A DNA stretch of 35,769 bases from Candidatus Ornithomonoglobus intestinigallinarum (GTDB lineage Bacteria > Bacillota > Clostridia > UBA1381), in NCBI GenBank assembly GCA_018715365.1, contig DVLU01000030.1, forward strand, positions 1 to 35,769, in the 5' to 3' direction. The position numbers and the translations under genes are program-made. The notes beneath the pieces are model-generated. The model was not told the origin of the DNA. It searched no databases and saw nothing but the letters and a program-made list of their open reading frames with translations. Shown here piece after piece: positions 31,148 through 35,769 of this stretch. How positions within the stretch are numbered: position 1 is the first letter of the stretch; each line of letters starts with the position of its first letter.

Positions 31148-32325
31148 TATTTGAACATATCGATCATCATATTGCAATAATCTTCAAACGAAGTTGTAAA
31201 AATATAATTAAGCACAAGTACGTCGCTTATGCTGTTTTCGTTAAACAGGTCGCGCAGATTGCCCTTATACGTGCGCGGGTCAACCATGATTATCGTATGA
31301 TAATCGTTCACGCACCACGGTACAAAATCGCTTGCGAACGAATCCTTTATAACAAGCAGCGTTTCGCCGTTTAATATTGAATTGTTCGTTATCCGCGTAA
31401 ACGGATGGTCGGCCGAAAAGAAGAACGAATAATCGTTTTTTGTTGTGTCAAACATCGGCGATGTGTATTTGTAAGGCTTTCCGTCCTTTACGCTTTCCAT
31501 TTCTACCGTAAGATCGGCGGATTTTGACGTGTCGTACCATTCGAGCACGTCCTTTTCAATATCGCCGTCGGGATGCTGCTCGTAAAGATAGCCGTAAAAT
31601 TCGCCCTGAGTGTGCTTTTCGAAGTTCGATATTGCCGCCGCGGGCTTTCCCTGCGCGCGCATAAACGACGTGTAGCCGTAATACGAGCCGAGCATCGTCC
31701 AGTGATGGTCGCTTTTAAAATAAATATATTCGTCGGTGTGGTTTTCGAGCGAAGAATATATGTCAACGCCCGTTATCCGCGGGTCGAGCTGCGAATATAT
31801 ATCGTCTATCGCGTTTTTCTGGCTTGACTGGACGCTGCTGTACACCTTGTCCGAAAATTCGAGCTGCGTCGGCACAAGCGCGGCGTATACGTTTATATCT
31901 GTCGGGATATTTTCGGCGATGTTGTTTATCGCCGCGGCGTATGTCCTGCCGGCGTCCCTGTTTTCGGAAAAAACCTCCATGATTTTGCCGTCGGCTATAA
32001 GCATGCACGCCTTTTGGACGGTTTCGGTGCCGATGTCCCTGTCGGCGTATATAACCTTGCCGTCGGGCGGCGTCACGCCCTTTTTGCCGTCTATATACCG
32101 CCCCGCGGCGATAAGCTCGGAGCGGAAGGCTATATTATCGTTTACGTAGCTGTCAAAGCTTGACGCAAACTCGCCCGAAAACGCACTGTCGCGCGTAAGG
32201 TGCGGAAGCTCCGTGCGGCTGCGGTTTTCGCGTTCAAAGCTGCCCTCGTCGGCAGGCATAAAAAACAGCGCCGCGCTCGAGGCAAGGAGCAGCAGAAAAA
32301 TTATAACAACCGGTTTCCCGTTCAT
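31147..32325 (-). CDS. DHHW/AlgJ-like secreted or membrane-anchored protein
   Basis: A 392-residue protein with a signal anchor at about 5-22. The family-defining SDHHWT motif lies near residues 215-220, and a late serine region KDSFASDF near 335-342 resembles the SGNH-type nucleophile segment of AlgJ/AlgX-like acyltransferases. Such proteins finish O-acetylation of extracytoplasmic polymers together with an MBOAT transporter, here the gene just upstream (28 bp gap). The target polymer cannot be named. AGGAGG precedes the ATG. Confidence 0.87.
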   Translation of the reverse strand: MNGKPVVIIFLLLLASSAALFFMPADEGSFERENRSRTELPHLTRDSAFSGEFASSFDSYVNDNIAFRSELIAAGRYIDGKKGVTPPDGKVIYADRDIGTETVQKACMLIADGKIMEVFSENRDAGRTYAAAINNIAENIPTDINVYAALVPTQLEFSDKVYSSVQSSQKNAIDDIYSQLDPRITGVDIYSSLENHTDEYIYFKSDHHWTMLGSYYGYTSFMRAQGKPAAAISNFEKHTQGEFYGYLYEQHPDGDIEKDVLEWYDTSKSADLTVEMESVKDGKPYKYTSPMFDTTKNDYSFFFSADHPFTRITNNSILNGETLLVIKDSFASDFVPWCVNDYHTIIMVDPRTYKGNLRDLFNENSISDVLVLNYIFTTSFEDYCNMMIDMFK

Positions 32326-32353
32326 GTTGACCTCCTATCAAAACGGCCGTGCG

Positions 32354-33742
32354 TTAAAACCTGAAATACAAAAACGGATTATACGTCTGTCCCGTAAGCA
32401 GCAGGAAGCTTATTATAAACCCTGCCGCAACGGCGGCGGGCTCCGCAGCGGCGGCAAACGCGGGCGAAACCTTGCAAAGATGCGTAAATATCACCTTCGG
32501 TATCGGCGTTGACGCAATAACGCAGAGGACTATTATCCACAGGTTTGAGCAGAACGCCGAAACGGTAGTAAGATCCCACAGGTCGCAGCCCATGCCGAAC
32601 GCGTGACGGAAAAACGAAACAAGCTCCGCCGTATCGGTAAAGTAAAATATCCCCCAGCCGATAATCACAAAAAACATCGTGTAAACGTAGCAAAAGGGCG
32701 ACGGGATATGCTTTATAACGTGTTTCAGCGGGTATTTTTCGATAAGCAGCAGTATTGCGTAAAACGCTCCCCACGCAACAAAATTCCAGCTTGCGCCGTG
32801 CCACAGCCCCGTTAAAAGCCATACGATTATAATGTTCCTGACGGGCCTGAAGCGGTTGCCGCCGAGAGGGATGTAAACGTAATCGCGGAAAAAGGTGCTG
32901 AGCGAAATGTGCCAGCGCCGCCAGAATTCAGTTATGTTTTTTGCTATATAGGGGTAATCGAAGTTTTCAAGAAAGTGAAACCCGAGCATACGCCCCATGC
33001 CTATCGCCATGTCGGAATAGCCCGAAAAGTCGAAATATATCTGGAACGTGTATAATATTATGCCGAGCCACGAGGACGCCGTTGTGGGTATCGCCGCCGA
33101 AAGCAGCATCCCGGCCGCGTCGCCGGCGTTGTTTGCGAGAATTACTTTTTTGCACAGCCCGGCGGTAAACCGCTTTGCGCCCGCGGCAAAATCGGAGCTT
33201 GAAACGCGCCTGTGCTTAAGCTCCCAGGCGATGTCGGAATAGCGCACTATCGGCCCGGCAACGAGCTGCGGGAACATGGAAAGATACGTTATGTACGATA
33301 AAAGCGAACGCTGAACGCGCGTTTTGCCGCGGTAGAGGTCTATCGTGTACGAAAGCGTCTGGAACGTGTAAAACGATATTCCGACCGGCAGCGAAACGTT
33401 CGGAACGGGCAGCTTCACCGGCAGCAGCAAATTTAAATTTTCAACGATAAACGGCGAATATTTAAAAACGGCAAGAATGCCGAGATTGAGCGCAAGCGAG
33501 CAGCCGAGCGCCGCGCGCGCCTTGTTTGTTGCGTAATGGCGATCTATTATAAGCCCCATCGAATAATCGAGCGCCGCGCTGAATATTAAAAGCACGACCC
33601 AAACGGGTTCGCCCCAGGCGTAAAAAACAAGCGAAAAAAGCGCGAGCACCGCGTTTTTATACGTTATGTTCCCTGACAGGTTATAAAAAAGCAGCGCCGC
33701 GGGCAGAAAAAGGCAAATAAAAGTAAGACTTGAAAAAACCAA
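32354..33742 (-). CDS. MBOAT family O-acyltransferase (AlgI/DltB-like)
   Basis: A 462-residue polytopic membrane protein with about ten or more hydrophobic segments. MBOAT motifs are visible: NFDYPYIAKNITEFWRRWHI near 255-274 and LLTGLWHGASWNFVAWG near 305-321, which includes the conserved histidine. It would move an acyl group across the membrane for transfer by the DHHW partner encoded next. The start appears to be a non-ATG (TTG-type) codon with a weak G-rich upstream region, so the exact start is less sure. Confidence 0.9.
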   Translation of the reverse strand: MVFSSLTFICLFLPAALLFYNLSGNITYKNAVLALFSLVFYAWGEPVWVVLLIFSAALDYSMGLIIDRHYATNKARAALGCSLALNLGILAVFKYSPFIVENLNLLLPVKLPVPNVSLPVGISFYTFQTLSYTIDLYRGKTRVQRSLLSYITYLSMFPQLVAGPIVRYSDIAWELKHRRVSSSDFAAGAKRFTAGLCKKVILANNAGDAAGMLLSAAIPTTASSWLGIILYTFQIYFDFSGYSDMAIGMGRMLGFHFLENFDYPYIAKNITEFWRRWHISLSTFFRDYVYIPLGGNRFRPVRNIIIVWLLTGLWHGASWNFVAWGAFYAILLLIEKYPLKHVIKHIPSPFCYVYTMFFVIIGWGIFYFTDTAELVSFFRHAFGMGCDLWDLTTVSAFCSNLWIIVLCVIASTPIPKVIFTHLCKVSPAFAAAAEPAAVAAGFIISFLLLTGQTYNPFLYFRF

Positions 33743-33769
33743 ACCGATATTCGCCCCTTTCAGATTTTT

Positions 33770-34219
33770 TTATTTTACGTCAAAATTCAAAACCTTGTCA
33801 AACGATACGAACTTGTGCATAACTCTTAGCATATAGCCCCTGAGACGAAGGCTCATGCACCAGAACCTGTAGTAGCATTTATATAAAAAATTGTCGTTTG
33901 AAATATATTTTTCGTCACGGTAAAAGCCCTTTGCAACGGCAATTATCTGCTCGTCCTTAACGCCGTATTCCTTTTGGCACTGATGGTCGCCGCACATAAC
34001 GTAGCCGTCGGGACGCACCTCTATGCAGCGGTGCATGACCTGCGTGCCGTCGGCGCGCTTGTATACGGGCAGGTCGTATTTTTTCAGCCCGCCCGTGTAT
34101 TTTACAAGGTAAACGGTGTCGCGCCTGTGGCGGAGCATGGGCCACATGCTTGTGCCGACGGGCGTTGCTATAAATTCCCCGTGCTCGTTTATATATTGCT
34201 CAATAAGTGTTTTTTCCAT
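33770..34219 (-). CDS. S24/S26-family peptidase-like protein
   Basis: A 149-residue protein. The motif GTSMWPML (22-29) carries a signal-peptidase-like serine. VMHRCIEV and YVMCGDHQ further on resemble the His and Asp boxes of SipW/ER-type enzymes rather than the Ser/Lys bacterial type. No membrane segment is evident, unlike typical signal peptidases. Its role may be processing or a non-catalytic one. It lies between the His-rich membrane protein and the MBOAT gene, in one direction with gaps of about 30-40 bp. Confidence 0.75.
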   Translation of the reverse strand: MEKTLIEQYINEHGEFIATPVGTSMWPMLRHRRDTVYLVKYTGGLKKYDLPVYKRADGTQVMHRCIEVRPDGYVMCGDHQCQKEYGVKDEQIIAVAKGFYRDEKYISNDNFLYKCYYRFWCMSLRLRGYMLRVMHKFVSFDKVLNFDVK

Positions 34220-34259
34220 ATCGGAATATGCCGCCTTTCCGCCGCCTGCGCGTATTTTT

Positions 34260-35342
34260 TTATTTTCTCCTGCGCTTTGTCTGCGCCCTTATGCCGAGAT
34301 TGAGCTTGCGCTTCAGGTATGATTTTATTATCGGCCATGCGTCGTTGCCCAGCGCCACCTTTTCGTCAAGCGACTGATAGAACGCGTATGAACCGAGATT
34401 TAAGAAGAAATCCTTCACTCTGTTCGTCGTCTTTTTGCCGGTGTTCTTTTGCGCGCCTATTTTCTGACGGCGGTTGGCTGCGCGGAAGTCGCTGCGCTTT
34501 TCCATTTTTCTGTGCTGACGCATCGAATATGCGCGGTTTTCGGAATCGCCGGAGAAATATTCGTCCTCGGAGCTGCGGCGGTGATGATGGTGATGATGTT
34601 CGCCGGAGCCCGAACCGGAACGGTGATGCCTGTGCCCGCTTTCGGAGCTTGAGCGTGAACCGCTGTGATGATGGTGATGATGCTCGCCGCTCTCGCCTTC
34701 GCCGCTGCTGTGATGGTGGTGGTGATGATGACTGTGTCCGCTTTCGGAGCTGCTGCGGTGAGCCGCTTCAACGTCGGCAGCAAATTCCATGCCGGTGCCG
34801 AATTCCTCGTCCTCGTCGTCATAGCGTGATGACGAGCCGCCGTGACGGCGGTGATACGCTTCCCTTGCAAGGCGTCTCGATTCGCGCTCGTCCTCCTCTT
34901 TTTTTGCAAGCTCCTTTTGATATGAGCGCGCAAATATAGGTCTTGCAATAAGTATGAGCAGCAAAAACGCCGCCATTGACGCGCCGAAGGAAATCCATTC
35001 GTTCATGGAAAAAACGGGCATGACGCTTATTTCAACTATGCGCGTGTGGAAATATATCCAGGTGTACGGGTACATCCAGCGCTGCCAGAGGCAGAGCGCG
35101 CCGCCGCCCGCGTACACAAAAAACGTGATAAGCCATACAACGTAATATTTTGAAGTGCTTTTTATATCGCGCACAAAGCGGCGTATAAGCAGCGCGTTGC
35201 CGATAAAGAATATCAGCACCGATATTATGCACGTTAAAAGCCATGTTACGTAGCCCATAAACTGCGACATGAGCAGAAACGATATTAAAGACGGTATCAT
35301 GCTCAAAAAGAACATATCAAGAAGCTTTCTCAAATAGATCAT
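34260..35342 (-). CDS. Membrane protein with histidine/serine-rich cytoplasmic repeats
   Basis: A 360-residue protein. Four hydrophobic segments lie at about 9-28, 32-55, 66-86 and 118-137. A charged region follows, then a low-complexity stretch at about 196-256 with runs of six to seven histidines. This stretch is made of two copies of a unit beginning SSSESGH and ending in EHHHHHH. A basic helical C-terminus ends KRRRK. I do not recognise a family. Histidine runs suggest metal binding or buffering, but this is inference. It is the first gene of a four-gene operon with the S24/S26, MBOAT and DHHW genes. Confidence 0.8.
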   Translation of the reverse strand: MIYLRKLLDMFFLSMIPSLISFLLMSQFMGYVTWLLTCIISVLIFFIGNALLIRRFVRDIKSTSKYYVVWLITFFVYAGGGALCLWQRWMYPYTWIYFHTRIVEISVMPVFSMNEWISFGASMAAFLLLILIARPIFARSYQKELAKKEEDERESRRLAREAYHRRHGGSSSRYDDEDEEFGTGMEFAADVEAAHRSSSESGHSHHHHHHHSSGEGESGEHHHHHHSGSRSSSESGHRHHRSGSGSGEHHHHHHRRSSEDEYFSGDSENRAYSMRQHRKMEKRSDFRAANRRQKIGAQKNTGKKTTNRVKDFFLNLGSYAFYQSLDEKVALGNDAWPIIKSYLKRKLNLGIRAQTKRRRK

Positions 35343-35445
35343 ATTTTATTTCTCCGTTTTTGTAAAGAATTTGACGGGGCTTTTTTTAAAAGCCGTTCCC
35401 GCCCTGCTTGTTTATTTGCTTTAAGGCGGGCAATACGCTTTTGTT

Positions 35446-35474
35446 ATTATATCAGAAACAAAAATAAATTTCAA
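35446..35474 (-). promoter_or_regulatory. Predicted promoter of the His-rich/MBOAT/DHHW operon
   Basis: On the - strand TTGAAA and TATAAT are separated by exactly 17 bases, a near-consensus housekeeping promoter about 105 bases upstream of the first gene. The leader includes two small inverted repeats: CCCGCC with GGCGGG, and GGCTTTT with AAAAGCC. Confidence 0.75.
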
Positions 35475-35769
35475 GTATCCTTATGCAAAATACATAAAAA
35501 TGAAATATTTCGGAAATCCAGAAATTACGTTTGACGATGTGGCGCGCAGTTTTGCGGCGGCTGCGCCGATAAAAAAATCTCTGCCGTTTTTTCAATAAGT
35601 TTTACAGCATACATCATAAAAAGCGGCAGACATTATAAAATAGTGATGAGCGAAATACCACGATTCGCTGATGATATAAAAGTGAAAATCAGGATTAATA
35701 ATTTGATTGGCTGGAATTTCAAAGAAAAAGACACGCAAAACAGACCATAGCGAAAGCTACGGTTTTGAA
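35475..35769. other. A/T-rich right end without a confident gene
   Basis: This 295-bp stretch has only very short frames: 32 codons from 35500 (+), 34 codons from 35646 (+) and 30 codons from 35617 (-). None has a Shine-Dalgarno or a recognisable family. Near the right edge CCATAGC-GAAA-GCTACGG followed by TTTT (35745-35766) may be a terminator, with one mismatch. The stretch could contain a decayed gene, or the end of a gene lying outside the window. Confidence 0.45.

Noticed and set aside
34578-34760. The CAT/CAC-rich DNA of the His-rich protein as a noncoding satellite
   Set aside because: The frame is maintained through the repeats, and the flanking domains are normal coding sequence.
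1-35769. CRISPR arrays, tRNA or rRNA genes and T-box or other metabolite riboswitches
   Set aside because: No spaced direct repeats, tRNA cloverleaf, rRNA segments or recognised riboswitch cores were seen on reading both strands; a tool search could still find weak cases.

Overview
The window reads as chromosomal DNA of an anaerobic Clostridia-type member of the Bacillota. The evidence is the set of households present: a dnaA-dnaN origin region, parB with a DUF4446 gene and serS, trmK, hemZ, pyrR, purM-purN, the maf-mreBCD-PBP2-minCD-mgsA cluster, and a U32 peptidase beside zapA. Base composition looks close to balanced, and AUA is used freely for isoleucine. I cannot place it below class level; an uncultured gut or rumen lineage would fit.

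Layout. From 290 to 11075 all genes are on the + strand: parB, DUF4446, a small membrane protein, serS, an upstream DnaA-box cluster, trmK, dnaA, a second box cluster with a DnaA-trio-like unwinding element, dnaN, an MBL hydrolase, hemZ and a DnaI/DnaC-like helicase loader. From 11098 to 35342 everything is on the - strand. Read in the direction of transcription, this is: an envelope-acylation-like operon (His-rich membrane protein, S24/S26 peptidase, MBOAT, DHHW/AlgJ-like protein); zapA-U32; maf, mreB, mreC, mreD, PBP2, minC, minD (cell shape and division-site selection); mgsA and a HAD phosphatase; then pyrR, pyrB, pyrC, a CPA-type antiporter, a small unknown gene, purM, purN and a YhcC-type radical SAM gene (nucleotide synthesis).

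The most unusual content is between the genes. At least four families of palindromic noncoding repeats are packed into the intergenic spaces. A (76 bp, 5 copies) and B (76 bp, 8 copies) are imperfect palindromes. C is a G-run/C-run hairpin with about 20 copies. D (about 157 bp, 2 copies) is MITE-like with terminal inverted repeats. C copies after stop codons and C copies before Shine-Dalgarno sequences face each other and bracket A and B, so the elements look like one composite module. B points along transcription at 7 of 8 sites, and the exception lies in a module inverted as a block. Copies differ by substitutions that keep base pairs, which argues for selection on, or spread of, a folded form rather than random junk.

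Other points of interest: a two-part origin interrupted by trmK; genes on both sides pointing toward the origin; a MinD with a charged insertion of about 40 residues and no minE or rodA at the locus; a polyhistidine membrane protein leading the MBOAT/DHHW operon; and an ion antiporter coupled to pyrC.
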